Assembly: GCF_030704685.1 (NCBI RefSeq)
Contig: NZ_JAUZDX010000002.1
Coordinates: forward strand, 372,001-436,000
Direction: 5' to 3'
DNA length: 64,000 nucleotides
From: Acidovorax sp. A1169
GTDB lineage: Bacteria; Pseudomonadota; Gammaproteobacteria; Burkholderiales; Burkholderiaceae_C
Positions within the stretch are counted from its first letter, which is position 1, and every line of letters starts with the position of its first letter. The translations under genes and the position numbers were made by a program. A model generated the notes under the pieces. It saw only the letters and a program-made list of their open reading frames with translations, was not told the DNA's origin and made no database searches. Positions 39,167 to 48,605 of the stretch are shown here, piece after piece.

Positions 39167-39787
39167 TCAGGTGATATTGAGCGACTGGAAGGTGTCAGCA
39201 CGGGCGCGTCGCTGGGCGGCGTACTTCAGGCGCTGGGCGTGCACGACGGCTTTCAGGTCGAAAAGCGCGCGCTCAAACAACTCATTGATTATAACGAAGT
39301 CGAATTTGCTGACCTGTGCCATCTCGGTAGCCGCGTTCCTGAGGCGGACTTCGATGACATCCGGAGAGTCCTCGCCCCGGCGTTCCAGGCGCGAGCGCAG
39401 CTCTTCCCAGCTCGGAGGCAGGATGAAGACCAGGAGCGCATTGGCAAACGCCTCCTTGATCTGCAGCGCGCCCTGGAAATCGATTTCCAGAATCACGTCC
39501 GAGCCCTGGGCAATCCGCTCCTCGATGGCCTTCTTGGAGGTGCCGTAGCGGTTACCGTGCACATGCGCCCATTCCACGAAGGCATTGCCCTCGACCATGG
39601 CGTCGAACTCGGGCTGCGACGCGAAATAGTAGTCGCGGCCGTGCTTTTCCTGGCCGCGCGGTGCCCGCGTGGTGTGCGAGATGGACAGGTGGACGTGCGA
39701 GTCCAGCTCCAGCAAGGCCTTCACGAGGCTGGATTTGCCGGCGCCGCTGGGGGCTGCCACTACGATGAGATTTCCTGGATAGTCCAT
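39167..39787 (-). CDS. gmk: Guanylate kinase
   Basis: Gmk phosphorylates GMP to GDP. The 206-residue protein has the P-loop [10 protein letters not shown] near the N-terminus, the GMP-binding [11 protein letters not shown] and RDYYF, and the lid region. It is followed by rpoZ and preceded by yicC, 36 bp upstream, on the same strand. Confidence 0.96.
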   Translation of the reverse strand: MDYPGNLIVVAAPSGAGKSSLVKALLELDSHVHLSISHTTRAPRGQEKHGRDYYFASQPEFDAMVEGNAFVEWAHVHGNRYGTSKKAIEERIAQGSDVILEIDFQGALQIKEAFANALLVFILPPSWEELRSRLERRGEDSPDVIEVRLRNAATEMAQVSKFDFVIINELFERALFDLKAVVHAQRLKYAAQRRARADTFQSLNIT

Positions 39788-39823
39788 AGGTGATGTGCGC
39801 CAGGCGCTATCAAAACATGAGTC

Positions 39824-40741
39824 TTATTCAATATTTTGCACTTGCTCGCGCATCTGCTCGATCAGGACCTTCATGTCCACGCTGATGCGGGTCAGGTCCA
39901 GGGCGGCCGATTTGGAGCCCAGGGTATTGGCCTCGCGGTGCAGTTCCTGGATCAGGAAATCGAGGCGCTTGCCGACTTCGCCGCCCTTCTTGAGCAGGCG
40001 CTCGATCTCCTCCAGATGGGAGTCCAGGCGGGTGATCTCCTCGGCCACATCGATGCGGATGGCGAAGGCCGTGGCCTCGGTCAGAGCACGGTCGCGGGCG
40101 GCCTCGGGCAGGGTGGCGCCATCGGTCAGGGCCATGGCTTCCTTCCAGCGCTCCATGAAGCGCTGGCGTTGCTGCTCCACCAACAGGGGCACCATGGGCA
40201 CCGCCTGCTCGGCCAGGGCGCGCAATTGCTTCAAGCGGTCGAGCAGCATGGCGGCCAGGCGCTTGCCTTCGCGTTCGCGGGCCGACATCAGCGCGGTGAG
40301 GGCCTCCTCGGCCAGGGCGGGCACGGCCTCGCTCCAGTCCTCGTTGCCAGAATGGGCGTTGGCGCACAGGCGCAGCGCGTCGGCCACGCTCAGGGGGGCG
40401 GCGTTGGGCAGCCAGGACTTGACCGAGTCCTGCAGGGAGTTCAGACGCTGCAGCAGGCGGGCAGGGGGGTCCTGCAGGGTGTTGCTGTCTTCGTTTTCCA
40501 GCGCGGCGCGCACTTCCACCTTGCCGCGTTTCAGGCGCGCGGTCAGCAGGGCGCGCAGGGCGGGCTCCATGGCGCGCAATTCGTCGGGCAGCCGGAACGA
40601 CAGGTCCAGGAAGCGGCTGTTGACCGAGCGGATCTCCAGCCCCAGGCGGCGCGCCGGGGTGGCGCGGCCCTCGGTTTCAGCGCCAGCGGCGGATGTGCCG
40701 TGCTGCGCGCTGGCGTATCCGGTCATGCTGTAAACTGGCAT
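39824..40741 (-). CDS. YicC family endoribonuclease-like protein
   Basis: The 305-residue protein begins with the signature SMTGYASAQ, has LEIRSVNSRFLDLSFRLP, and ends with DMKVLIEQMREQVQNIE, all typical of the YicC/YloC family. E. coli YicC has been reported to act on RNA. It is co-directional with gmk-rpoZ and divergent from the Ser/Thr kinase gene; its ATG is 75 bp from the kinase start. Protein is soluble and strongly helical. Confidence 0.9.
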   Translation of the reverse strand: MPVYSMTGYASAQHGTSAAGAETEGRATPARRLGLEIRSVNSRFLDLSFRLPDELRAMEPALRALLTARLKRGKVEVRAALENEDSNTLQDPPARLLQRLNSLQDSVKSWLPNAAPLSVADALRLCANAHSGNEDWSEAVPALAEEALTALMSAREREGKRLAAMLLDRLKQLRALAEQAVPMVPLLVEQQRQRFMERWKEAMALTDGATLPEAARDRALTEATAFAIRIDVAEEITRLDSHLEEIERLLKKGGEVGKRLDFLIQELHREANTLGSKSAALDLTRISVDMKVLIEQMREQVQNIE

Positions 40742-40816
40742 TGGACTTTTTGATGGTTGCTTGCGATCCGGCGATTATCCGGGTTCCGCCCTACCCCCGA
40801 GTCATCTTCGCAAAAT

Positions 40817-41833
40817 ATGTCAAAAATCAAACCGGCCCCCTTGCCACCCGATACCGCGATTGGTGGTTACCGTGTGGTGCGTCGGTTGTCGTCCGGTGGC
40901 TTCGGTGTGGTCTACCTGGCCCTGGATACCGAAGGCCAGCAGGTCGCCATCAAGGAATACCTGCCTTCGTCCCTGGCCACGCGCGCCCCGGGCGAGCTGC
41001 TGCCCAAGGTGCAGTCCGAAAAGCTCTCGCTCTACCGCCTGGGCCTCAAAAGTTTCTTTGAAGAAGGCCGCGCGCTGGCGCAGATTTCGCACGCATCGGT
41101 GGTGAGCGTGCTCAACTTCTTTCGCGAGAACGAAACCGTCTACATGGTGATGAACTACCTGGAGGGAGCTACCCTGCAGGACTTCATCATCACCGCGCGC
41201 GACCTCAAGACGCAGAAGGTGTTCCGCGAGTCCACCATCCGCTCGCTGTTCGACGAGGTGCTGCGCGGGCTGCGCATCGTGCACCAGCACAAGATGCTGC
41301 ACCTCGATATCAAGCCGGCCAACATCTTCATCACCGACGACAACAAGGCGGTGATGATCGACTTCGGCGCCGCGCGGGAGGTGCTGTCCAAGGAGGGCAA
41401 CTTCATCCGCCCCATGTACACGCCCGGCTTTGCCGCGCCCGAGATGTACCGGCGCGACTCGTCCATGGGCCCGTGGACCGACATCTACGCCATCGGCGCC
41501 TGCATCTATGCCTGCATGCAGGGCTTTCCGCCCAACGAGGCGCCCCAGCGCATCGAAAAAGACCGCCTGTCGCTGGCGCTGACCAAGCTGCGCGGCGTGT
41601 ACTCCGACAACCTCATCGAGGTGGTCGAGTGGTGCATGGCGCTCGATCCGCTGTCGCGCCCGCAGTCTGTGTTCGCCCTGCAAAAGGAGCTCAGCCGCGA
41701 AGGCGAGCGCCGCTACACCAAGCTCACGGTGGCCGAGAAGATGCGCCTGCAACTCGACACCCTGGTGTCCGACACCAAGAAGAATGTGCAGAAGGTGGGT
41801 GAAGCCACCGGTATCGGAGCCAAGCCCAAATGA
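40817..41833 (+). CDS. Soluble eukaryotic-type Ser/Thr protein kinase
   Basis: The 338-residue kinase has the Gly-rich loop SSGGFGVVYLA (about 25-35), the ATP Lys46 in VAIKEYLP, the catalytic loop HLDIKPANIF with Asp164 and Asn169, and DFG at 182-184. The catalytic loop is HLD rather than HRD, so the Arg before the catalytic Asp is missing, the feature of non-RD kinases. No membrane helix or sensor domain follows. A PP2C phosphatase gene comes 82 bp later. No ribosome site is obvious. Targets unknown. Confidence 0.88.
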   Translation: MSKIKPAPLPPDTAIGGYRVVRRLSSGGFGVVYLALDTEGQQVAIKEYLPSSLATRAPGELLPKVQSEKLSLYRLGLKSFFEEGRALAQISHASVVSVLNFFRENETVYMVMNYLEGATLQDFIITARDLKTQKVFRESTIRSLFDEVLRGLRIVHQHKMLHLDIKPANIFITDDNKAVMIDFGAAREVLSKEGNFIRPMYTPGFAAPEMYRRDSSMGPWTDIYAIGACIYACMQGFPPNEAPQRIEKDRLSLALTKLRGVYSDNLIEVVEWCMALDPLSRPQSVFALQKELSREGERRYTKLTVAEKMRLQLDTLVSDTKKNVQKVGEATGIGAKPK

Positions 41834-41839
41834 AAACGA

Positions 41840-41910
41840 CCCACGCAAAGCGGGTTCGGTTGGGATGCATGTCCATTAACGATGCATTGGTGCATCCTTG
41901 TTTGCGTGGG
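41840..41910. promoter_or_regulatory. Nested inverted repeat between the kinase and phosphatase genes
   Basis: Outer arms CCCACGCAAA (41840-41849) and TTTGCGTGGG (41901-41910) are perfectly complementary. Inner arms GGATGCA (41863-41869) and TGCATCC (41891-41897) are also complementary. The right arm ends six bases before the phosphatase ATG, where the ribosome-binding site would be. It could act on RNA (translation control) or as a DNA operator. Confidence 0.7.
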
Positions 41911-41915
41911 CCTCT

Positions 41916-42818
41916 ATGAAGTTCTCGGTATTCCAGATCAGCCGCCGCGGCGGCCGCGAGAAGAACGAAGACCGCATGGGCTATTGCTACACGCGCGAAT
42001 CGGGCCTGTTCGTCCTGGCCGATGGCATGGGTGGCCACCCCGAGGGCGAGGTGGCGGCGCAGATCGCGCTGCAGACCATCTCGGCGCTGTTCCAGCGCGA
42101 GGCCAAGCCCCAGCTCAAGGACGTGCAGGAGTTTCTCTCGGGCGCGCTGCTGGCCGCGCACCACCAGATCCTGCGCTACGCCACCGACAAGGGCATGCTC
42201 GACACGCCGCGCACCACGCTGGTGGCCGCCGTGCTGCAGGCCGGCACGGCCACCTGGATCCACTGCGGCGATTCGCGCCTGTACATGGTGCGCGACGGCG
42301 ACCTGCTCACCCGCACCCGCGACCACTCGTATATGGAGCTGCGCAACAACCCGCCGCCAGGCCTGGAGCGCATCAACCGCAACGTGCTGTTCACCTGCCT
42401 GGGCTCGCCGACCAAGCCCATCTACGACATCACCGGCCCGGTGTACCTGGAGCAGGGCGACCGCATCCTGCTGTGCTCCGATGGCCTGTGGGGCACGCTC
42501 AGCGACGAAGAGATCGCCAAGCAGATGGCGCGCCAGACGGTGTCGCACGCCGTGCCGGAGCTGGTGGAAGAGGCCCTGCGCACCGCCGGTGACAGCAGCG
42601 ACAACGTGACCGTGGTGGCGCTGGAATGGGAGACCCCCGATGCGTTCGAGTCCACTCAGGGCGTGTCCACCGACAGCATCAGCGACGACGTGTTCGCCTC
42701 CACCATCCAGGCGGGTCCGCTCGACGGGCTGGTGGACGACCTGGACGACGCCGCCATCGAGCGCTCGATCGCCGAGATCAACGAAGCCATCCGCCGCTCT
42801 GCCGCGCGCAAAACCTGA
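41916..42818 (+). CDS. PP2C-type Ser/Thr protein phosphatase
   Basis: The 300-residue metal-dependent phosphatase has ISRRGGREKNEDRMG at the start and the metal-binding LADGMGGHPEGEVAA (Asp36). WIHCGDSRLYMVRDG, then ILLCSDGLWG and GDSSDNVTVV, supply the other metal-site Asp residues. A C-terminal tail of about 60 residues after the core is acidic and not conserved. It probably reverses the adjacent kinase; the pair is the first part of a run with rph, rdgB and hemW. Confidence 0.92.
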   Translation: MKFSVFQISRRGGREKNEDRMGYCYTRESGLFVLADGMGGHPEGEVAAQIALQTISALFQREAKPQLKDVQEFLSGALLAAHHQILRYATDKGMLDTPRTTLVAAVLQAGTATWIHCGDSRLYMVRDGDLLTRTRDHSYMELRNNPPPGLERINRNVLFTCLGSPTKPIYDITGPVYLEQGDRILLCSDGLWGTLSDEEIAKQMARQTVSHAVPELVEEALRTAGDSSDNVTVVALEWETPDAFESTQGVSTDSISDDVFASTIQAGPLDGLVDDLDDAAIERSIAEINEAIRRSAARKT

Positions 42819-42959
42819 GTTCCATGGGCTGCGGGCGGTGTGCGGCGCCTTGGAGAACGGCTCTTGTGCGGCCGGCCGCTGGCTGACGCACCGACCTGAC
42901 CCGCAGGCCAGCCCGCGTGCGCAGCGGGCGCCTGCCTTCTTTTGACACCGGAAATTCAC

Positions 42960-43688
42960 ATGACCACCTACCTTCGCACCGGCGCCCGTGCCGCCGACCA
43001 GCTGCGGCCCGTGCGCATCACTCGCCACTACACCATGCATGCCGAGGGCTCGGTGCTGATCGAGTTCGGCAACACCAAGGTGCTGTGCACCGCCTCGGTC
43101 GAAGAGCGCGTGCCCCCGCACAAGCGCGGCAGCGGCGAAGGCTGGGTCACGGCCGAGTACGGCATGCTGCCGCGCGCTACCCACAGCCGCAACGACCGCG
43201 AGGCCGCGCGCGGCAAGCAGAATGGCCGCACCCAGGAGATCCAGCGCCTCATCGGCCGCAGCCTGCGCGCCGTGTTCGATTTGAAGCTGCTGGGCGAGCG
43301 CACCATCCAGCTCGACTGCGACGTGATCCAGGCCGACGGCGGCACCCGCACTGCCGCCATCACCGGCGCCTGGGTGGCCGCGCAGGACGCCGTCACCAAG
43401 CTGCTGGCCGCCGGCAAGATCACGAAGTCGCCCCTGGTGCAGCCCGTGGCCGCCATCTCGGTGGGCATTGTCGAAGGCACGCCGCTGCTGGACCTGGAGT
43501 ACGTGGAAGACGTGGGCTGCGACACCGACATGAACGTGGTCATGACCGGTGCCGGACACTATGTGGAAGTGCAGGGCACGGCCGAAGGCGCGGCCTTCAC
43601 CCGCAAGGAGATGGATGCGCTGCTGGCCCTGGCCGAAAAGGGCATTGCCGAGCTGATCACCCTGCAGCAGCAGGCACTGCGCGACTGA
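42960..43688 (+). CDS. rph: Ribonuclease PH
   Basis: Rph is a phosphorolytic 3'-5' exoribonuclease that trims tRNA ends. The 242-residue protein has [37 protein letters not shown] and the C-terminal [17 protein letters not shown]. The ATG at 42960 is the family start; an in-frame codon 18 bases upstream is unlikely. It is followed 56 bp later by rdgB, the usual pair. Confidence 0.96.
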   Translation: MTTYLRTGARAADQLRPVRITRHYTMHAEGSVLIEFGNTKVLCTASVEERVPPHKRGSGEGWVTAEYGMLPRATHSRNDREAARGKQNGRTQEIQRLIGRSLRAVFDLKLLGERTIQLDCDVIQADGGTRTAAITGAWVAAQDAVTKLLAAGKITKSPLVQPVAAISVGIVEGTPLLDLEYVEDVGCDTDMNVVMTGAGHYVEVQGTAEGAAFTRKEMDALLALAEKGIAELITLQQQALRD

Positions 43689-43744
43689 TCCAATTCCCTC
43701 CGGGCTGGCCGCCAGTCGGCCCTGACAACAACGATTTTTGCACG

Positions 43745-44344
43745 ATGAAACTGGTCCTCGCATCCAACAACCGCGGCAAGCTGGCCGAACTGCAGGCCAT
43801 GCTGGCACCGCTCTCGGTCGAACTCGTGCGCCAGGGCGATCTGGGCGTGGGCGAGGCCGAGGAGCCGTTTCGCACCTTTGTCGAGAATGCCCTGGCCAAG
43901 GCGCGCTTTGCCGCCGCGCACACCGGCCTGCCAGCCCTGGCCGACGATGCCGGCCTGTGCGTGGACGCCTTCGGCGGCCTGCCGGGGGTGGACACGGCCT
44001 ACTACGCCACGCAGTTCGGCTACGAAAAGGGCGATGACACCAACGTGCGCGCCATCCTGGAGCAGATGCAGCACATCGACCAGCGCCGCGCCGCCATGGT
44101 CAGCACCCTGGTGGCGGTGCGCAGCCCCCAAGACCCCGAGCCCCTGATCGCCGTGGGCCGCGTGGTCGGCGAGATCACGCGCGAGCCGCGTGGCAGCAAC
44201 GGCTTCGGCTTCGATCCCGTGATGTTCATCCCCGAGTTCGGCAAGACCTTTGCCGAGCTGCCCGTGGAAGTGAAGAATGCCCACAGCCACCGCGGCCGCT
44301 CGGCCCAGCAGATGCTGGCGCTGATGCGCGAGCGCTGGTTCTGA
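43745..44344 (+). CDS. rdgB: dITP/XTP pyrophosphatase (Ham1/RdgB)
   Basis: RdgB hydrolyses non-canonical purine nucleoside triphosphates. The 199-residue protein has the start LVLASNNRGKLAE, the metal-site LADDAGLCVDAFGG, and the substrate-binding GSNGFGFDPVMFIP and HRGRSAQQ. Located between rph and hemW. Confidence 0.96.
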   Translation: MKLVLASNNRGKLAELQAMLAPLSVELVRQGDLGVGEAEEPFRTFVENALAKARFAAAHTGLPALADDAGLCVDAFGGLPGVDTAYYATQFGYEKGDDTNVRAILEQMQHIDQRRAAMVSTLVAVRSPQDPEPLIAVGRVVGEITREPRGSNGFGFDPVMFIPEFGKTFAELPVEVKNAHSHRGRSAQQMLALMRERWF

Positions 44345-44364
44345 GCGGCTACGGCGACTTCCCC

Positions 44365-45642
44365 ATGGCCCATATCCCCATCGTCCCCGAGACCGAAGCG
44401 GCCGAGCCCGCCGTGGTGCGCGACATCCAGCACTACATGCGCGCCGGCCTGCTGCAGCTGCAGAGCCTGCCGCCTCTGTCGCTGTACGTGCACCTGCCCT
44501 GGTGCATACGCAAGTGCCCGTACTGCGACTTCAACTCGCACGAGTACCGGGGCGCTGCCGCAGGGGCCGATGCAGGGCACGCCGCGCCCGGCCAGGTGCC
44601 CGAGCAGCGCTACATCGACGCCCTGATGGCTGACCTGGAGGCCGCGCTGCCGCTCATCTGGGGCCGCACCGTGCACAGCATCTTCATCGGCGGCGGCACC
44701 CCGAGCCTGTTCTCGCCCGAGGCCATCGACCGCCTGGTGGGCGGCATCCGCGCGCGCCTGCGCCTGGAGCCCGATTGCGAGATCACCATGGAGGCCAACC
44801 CCGGCACCTTCGAGAAAGACCGCTTCAAGGCCTTTCGCGCCGCTGGCATCACGCGCCTGTCCATCGGCGTGCAGAGCTTCAACGACCGGCACCTGAAAGC
44901 CCTGGGCCGCGTGCACGACCGCGCGCAGGCCCTGGCCGCCGTGCAGGAGGCGGCCGAGGCCTTCGATACCTTCAACCTCGACATCATGTACGCCCTGCCG
45001 GGGCAGACGCCGGCCGAGCTGGAAGAAGACATGGCCCTGGCCCTGTCGCTGAAACCGCCGCACATCTCCATCTACCACCTCACCATCGAGCCCAACACCT
45101 ACTTCGCCAAATACCCGCCGGCCATCCCCGAGGACGACCAGGCCTACGCCATGCTCGACCGCATCACCGAGATGACGGGCCAGGCGGGGCTTTCGCGCTA
45201 CGAGATCTCGGCCTATGCGCGGGCCGGCCACCAGTGCTGGCACAACACCAACTACTGGCAGTTCGGCGACTACCTGGGCATTGGCGCCGGCGCGCACAGC
45301 AAGCTCAGCTTTGCCCACCGCGTGGTGCGCCAGGTGCGCTTTCGCGACCCGGGCCGCTACATGGACAACGCCCTGGCCGGCCACGCCGTGGCGCAGGACG
45401 AAGAGGTGCGCCGCGCCGACCTGCCGTTCGAGTACATGCTCAACGCCCTGCGCCTGCGCGAGGGCTTTGCGCTCAAGGATTTCACCGAGCGCACCGGCCT
45501 GCCCGTCACCGCCATCGCCAAGGCGCTGGACAAGGCCGAGGCCAAGGGCCTGATCGTGCGCGAGCCGGGCGGCCAGGTGCGGCCCACGGAGCGGGGTTTC
45601 GACTTCCTGAGCGATCTGCAGGAGCTGTTCCTGGCCGACTGA
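44365..45642 (+). CDS. hemW: Radical SAM protein HemW
   Basis: HemW is a radical-SAM heme chaperone-type protein, formerly called an oxygen-independent coproporphyrinogen oxidase. The 425-residue protein has the cluster motif C-x3-C-x2-C at Cys47, Cys51 and Cys54 in the stretch YVHLPWCIRKCPYCDF. It has the SAM-binding FIGGGTPSLFS and GVQSFNDRHLKALGR. The extra Cys of true HemN oxidases (CxxxCxxCxC) is absent, which supports HemW. It ends one base before the convergent MFS gene. Confidence 0.94.
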   Translation: MAHIPIVPETEAAEPAVVRDIQHYMRAGLLQLQSLPPLSLYVHLPWCIRKCPYCDFNSHEYRGAAAGADAGHAAPGQVPEQRYIDALMADLEAALPLIWGRTVHSIFIGGGTPSLFSPEAIDRLVGGIRARLRLEPDCEITMEANPGTFEKDRFKAFRAAGITRLSIGVQSFNDRHLKALGRVHDRAQALAAVQEAAEAFDTFNLDIMYALPGQTPAELEEDMALALSLKPPHISIYHLTIEPNTYFAKYPPAIPEDDQAYAMLDRITEMTGQAGLSRYEISAYARAGHQCWHNTNYWQFGDYLGIGAGAHSKLSFAHRVVRQVRFRDPGRYMDNALAGHAVAQDEEVRRADLPFEYMLNALRLREGFALKDFTERTGLPVTAIAKALDKAEAKGLIVREPGGQVRPTERGFDFLSDLQELFLAD

Positions 45643-46836
45643 TCAGGCGCTGCGGCGGTCGCCCTGCAGCCGCCACAGCCCGAACAGGGCCCCCAGCGCC
45701 ACCAGCGAGATGCCGAAGGCCAGCCACAGCGCCGCATGGGGCCCGGCCGAGGTCAGGATGGCGGCGAACACCGGCGGTGCGGCGGCGAACGACAGGTTCA
45801 GCGGCATGGCCAGCCGCGCCGACGCGCGCGCATACGCAGCGGCCGGAAACACCAGCAGCGGCAGCGTGGCGCGGCTCACGGCGATCACCCCGCCCGCCAT
45901 TCCATAGACCAACGCGAACAGCAGGGCGCCGGTGAAGCTGCTGGTGAACAGCAGCACGATGAAGCTCAGCGGAAACAGTGCCGCTGCAGCCAGCCCCGTG
46001 GCAAAGCCCGACCAGCGCCTGCCGCCCAGAAAGTCGAACAGCCGCCCCGCCCACTGGGCAATGCCGATGAAGGCCGCCGCCGCCAGCGCGCTGGCGTGGC
46101 TCAGGCCCGAAGCCTCGAACAGGATGATGATGGTGAGCGCAAAGCCCCAGGTCACGAAGCCATTGGCGGCAAAGCCCACGGCCAGCAGGGCGAAGCGGGG
46201 CCGGTCGATGGGGGCGGGCTCGGCCGGCACCTGGGTGGCGGTGGTACCCCTGGGCCGGCGCGCGAGTACGGCCCAGTGCAGTGGCAGGCAGACCAGCAGC
46301 ACCAGCGCGGCAAAGGCCAGCGTCGCCGCGCGCCAGCCCCACTGGGCCTGCAGCAGCCCCGAGAGCGGCCAGAAGAGGGTGGAGGTGAGGCCCCCGGCCA
46401 GGATCAGCACACCCAGCGCCCGGCGCGCCTTGTCACCCGCGATCTCGGTCACCGCGATCTGCGCCGGCGTGCTCAGCATGCCGGCACCGGCCAGACCCAG
46501 CACCGCCCACGCCAGCAGGTAGGACACGGGGCCTTGGGCCAGCCCCACCAGCGCCAGACCCAGCGCACCCAGCAGCGATCCCAGCACCATCACCGGGCGC
46601 GCGCCATGGCGCTCGAACACGGCGCCCAGCGGCCACGAGGCCAGGGCCATCACCACCAGCATGGCCGTGGGCCCGGCCATCACCAGCGGCAGGCCCATGC
46701 CCAACTCGGCCGCCATGGCCGGCCCGGTGACCGCCGGCAGCCAGAAGGTGGAGCCCCAGCCGATGAGCTGGGTGAGCGAAAGCGCGGCGACGGCGCGGAC
46801 GGTGGGGGAGGGGGATATGAACGAGCGCAGCGGCAT
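45643..46836 (-). CDS. MFS transporter
   Basis: The 397-residue product has about 12 hydrophobic helices and the MFS loop-2 region GAVFERHGARPVMVLGSLLG. The loop AVLARRPRGTT between helix blocks marks the central cytoplasmic loop. Substrate cannot be told. It converges directly on hemW with no gap, and starts 129 bp from the I78-type inhibitor gene on the same strand. Confidence 0.88.
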   Translation of the reverse strand: MPLRSFISPSPTVRAVAALSLTQLIGWGSTFWLPAVTGPAMAAELGMGLPLVMAGPTAMLVVMALASWPLGAVFERHGARPVMVLGSLLGALGLALVGLAQGPVSYLLAWAVLGLAGAGMLSTPAQIAVTEIAGDKARRALGVLILAGGLTSTLFWPLSGLLQAQWGWRAATLAFAALVLLVCLPLHWAVLARRPRGTTATQVPAEPAPIDRPRFALLAVGFAANGFVTWGFALTIIILFEASGLSHASALAAAAFIGIAQWAGRLFDFLGGRRWSGFATGLAAAALFPLSFIVLLFTSSFTGALLFALVYGMAGGVIAVSRATLPLLVFPAAAYARASARLAMPLNLSFAAAPPVFAAILTSAGPHAALWLAFGISLVALGALFGLWRLQGDRRSA

Positions 46837-46965
46837 CGGGCGGGGACCTGCGGCGCGAAGGGGGAGGAATGGGGAACAAAAAACCGGTGGAACGCTGCGC
46901 CGCAGGAATGATAGCCGGCACCGCGAGGCCCCGCCCGGCCCTGGCCACTGCCCGCGGCGGCTTGT

Positions 46966-47301
46966 TCAGCCGCAGCGCACGGTGGTGATCTTGCCGCTCG
47001 CGTCGGTCACCAGGTTCAGGCGCTCGGCGTTGAATTCCATTGTCACAGGCTGGTTGTCGCGCAGCACGCGCGCCATGGCCGCGCCCGAGGCCACGCGCGC
47101 CTGCTCGACCGTGCTGGCCGTGGGCTGCTTGCCCTTGGCACCCTGTGCCGGTGCGGCGTTGCAGGTGCCGCCCCTGGGGCCGGGGCCTACCGAGGGTGTG
47201 TCGGCTGTTGGCGCGCGCGCGGGTGTGCCGGCGCAGCCCGCCAGCAGGGCCATGCACAGGCCAGCGCAGGCGGTGAGAAGGGGGTGGGGGTGGTGGCGCA
47301 T
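46966..47301 (-). CDS. I78 family peptidase inhibitor-like lipoprotein
   Basis: The 111-residue product has a lipoprotein signal peptide ending LLAGC. It then has the small I78-like pattern CNAAPAQGAKGKQPT, the central helix VEQARVASGAAMARVLRDN and the closing pair VTMEFNAERLNLVTDASGKI with TTVRCG. Members resemble potato-inhibitor-type serine peptidase inhibitors. The ATG at 47301 follows GGAG. Target peptidase unknown. Confidence 0.85.
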   Translation of the reverse strand: MRHHPHPLLTACAGLCMALLAGCAGTPARAPTADTPSVGPGPRGGTCNAAPAQGAKGKQPTASTVEQARVASGAAMARVLRDNQPVTMEFNAERLNLVTDASGKITTVRCG

Positions 47302-47541
47302 GGAGGTCTCCTCGAATGGACAAAAGGGGCGCACGGAGCGCGCGCGGCCTTGCCACCATAACGCCTGGCGAGCCCCTCATTTGTGACGTGGCGTAACCAC
47401 AGCGCCAGCGCCTACAGGGAGACAGGGCATTGCAGGACATTTCCTACACATGTGACATCGGCTATCCGACCCCGGGTGCCTGCCGAAAGTGCGCCAATCC
47501 TTTCACACCCCAGTCTTTTCCCCGAACGCGAGGATGGAACC

Positions 47542-47742
47542 ATGCACTTCGATGACCTCTACACCAGGCGCCTTGAACGGATCGGCGAGCCGGACCCCAT
47601 CCAGATGGGCCAGCCGATGCGGGCTGCCACACAGTCCCAGCAGAGCGAGTACCTTATGGTGGGCAAGGCCGACATGGCCCATGTGCAATGGGAACCCCAG
47701 TTCGGCGATACGTTGCATGGCGAATTCCAGGCGATGGGCTGA
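47542..47742 (+). CDS. Small hypothetical protein (66 aa)
   Basis: Starts at ATG 47542 after GAGG. The product is polar, without signal or membrane helix. Its stop overlaps the start of the next gene (TGATG), which strongly suggests a real coding pair. I do not recognise a family. Confidence 0.65.
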   Translation: MHFDDLYTRRLERIGEPDPIQMGQPMRAATQSQQSEYLMVGKADMAHVQWEPQFGDTLHGEFQAMG

Positions 47743-48104
47743 TGGCGCTCAGGAGCACCACCACCATGCTTGCCGCCGCCCACTCCAGCCAACGCACCAA
47801 CCTGGCGCGCAATGACGACGACGGCCTGCAGGTCAGCCTCATCCTGCACATTGCGCACGACGGCGCGCAAGGCTACCGTGCCCGCATGTTCGATGAGCAG
47901 TACCAGGTGGGCAGCCCCACCTACCACTCGCGCATCGAAGAAGCCATTCGCTGGTACGGCGAACATTCGCCCGTCGCGGGCGTGCAGGCCTTCCGCATCT
48001 GGTACGGCGGCTGGTGCGCGGGCAGCTTCAGCCTGGCAGACATGGAGCAGGACGCCGAAAGCATCGCCGACCGCCTGCTGGTGCTGGCCCTGGTGGTGCG
48101 CTGA
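47742..48104 (+). CDS. Small hypothetical protein (120 aa), translationally coupled
   Basis: Starts within the stop of the preceding small gene. The protein is soluble, with a mixed pattern; VSLILHIAHDGAQGYRARMF and FRIWYGGWCAGSFSLADME are notable for aromatic residues and one Cys. No family is recognised. The next gene on the opposite strand is a frameshifted exported protein whose end lies 12 bp away. Confidence 0.65.
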   Translation: MALRSTTTMLAAAHSSQRTNLARNDDDGLQVSLILHIAHDGAQGYRARMFDEQYQVGSPTYHSRIEEAIRWYGEHSPVAGVQAFRIWYGGWCAGSFSLADMEQDAESIADRLLVLALVVR

Positions 48105-48116
48105 ACCCCTGCGTCT

Positions 48117-48405
48117 TTACGGAGTGAGGAAGTAGTAGCAGATCCAGGGTGCGTAGACGAACTCAGACGCCAATGCCACCGCAAAGATGCCTTTGTAGAG
48201 CGGGCAGTTGAACCGGTCCGCATAGTAGTGCACCCCAGGTGGGCTTGATGGCGAGGGCCCGCGTTCCGCCCTTGCCGGCGGTGCTGGCCGCCGGGCGCTC
48301 GATGGTCGGCATCAGCACCTGGTCGAGGTTCGGCGCCTCCCCGGCCTGCGCCAGGGCGCCATGCAATACCGGCAAGGCCATCAGCAGCAAGAGCAGTTTC
48401 TTCAT
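48117..48405 (-). pseudogene. Frameshifted small exported protein gene
   Basis: From ATG 48405 a signal peptide (KKLLLLLMALPVLHGALAQA) and about 40 further residues follow to IKPTWG. The frame continues only to an unrelated tail, while shifting by one base at a GGGG run (about 48236-48239) gives a natural hydrophobic continuation including YYADRFNCPLYKG and EFVYAPWICYYF, ending at TAA 48117-48119. One base too many in the run explains it. Either a true frameshift or a sequence error. The protein family is unknown. Confidence 0.6.
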
Positions 48406-48605
48406 GGTGTTCCCCAGGGAATAGACCAGTCAGGGTTGCACTCTACTGGCCATCATGCAAACCCCTATGGCCAGCGTTGACTGGCTTTCCTTGAGTTCGA
48501 AGCTGACAGAAGGCTGTCGGTTGAGCGGCGGTGCTGGTATAAACGCGCTCGGTCACCGGCGCGCTGCGCTGGCATGCCCACAACGACAAAGACCCGAGGA
48601 GACAC

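Noticed and set aside
40817..42818. Type VI secretion kinase/phosphatase pair (PpkA/PppA)
   Set aside because: No secretion genes adjoin; the pair precedes rph-rdgB-hemW, a housekeeping setting.
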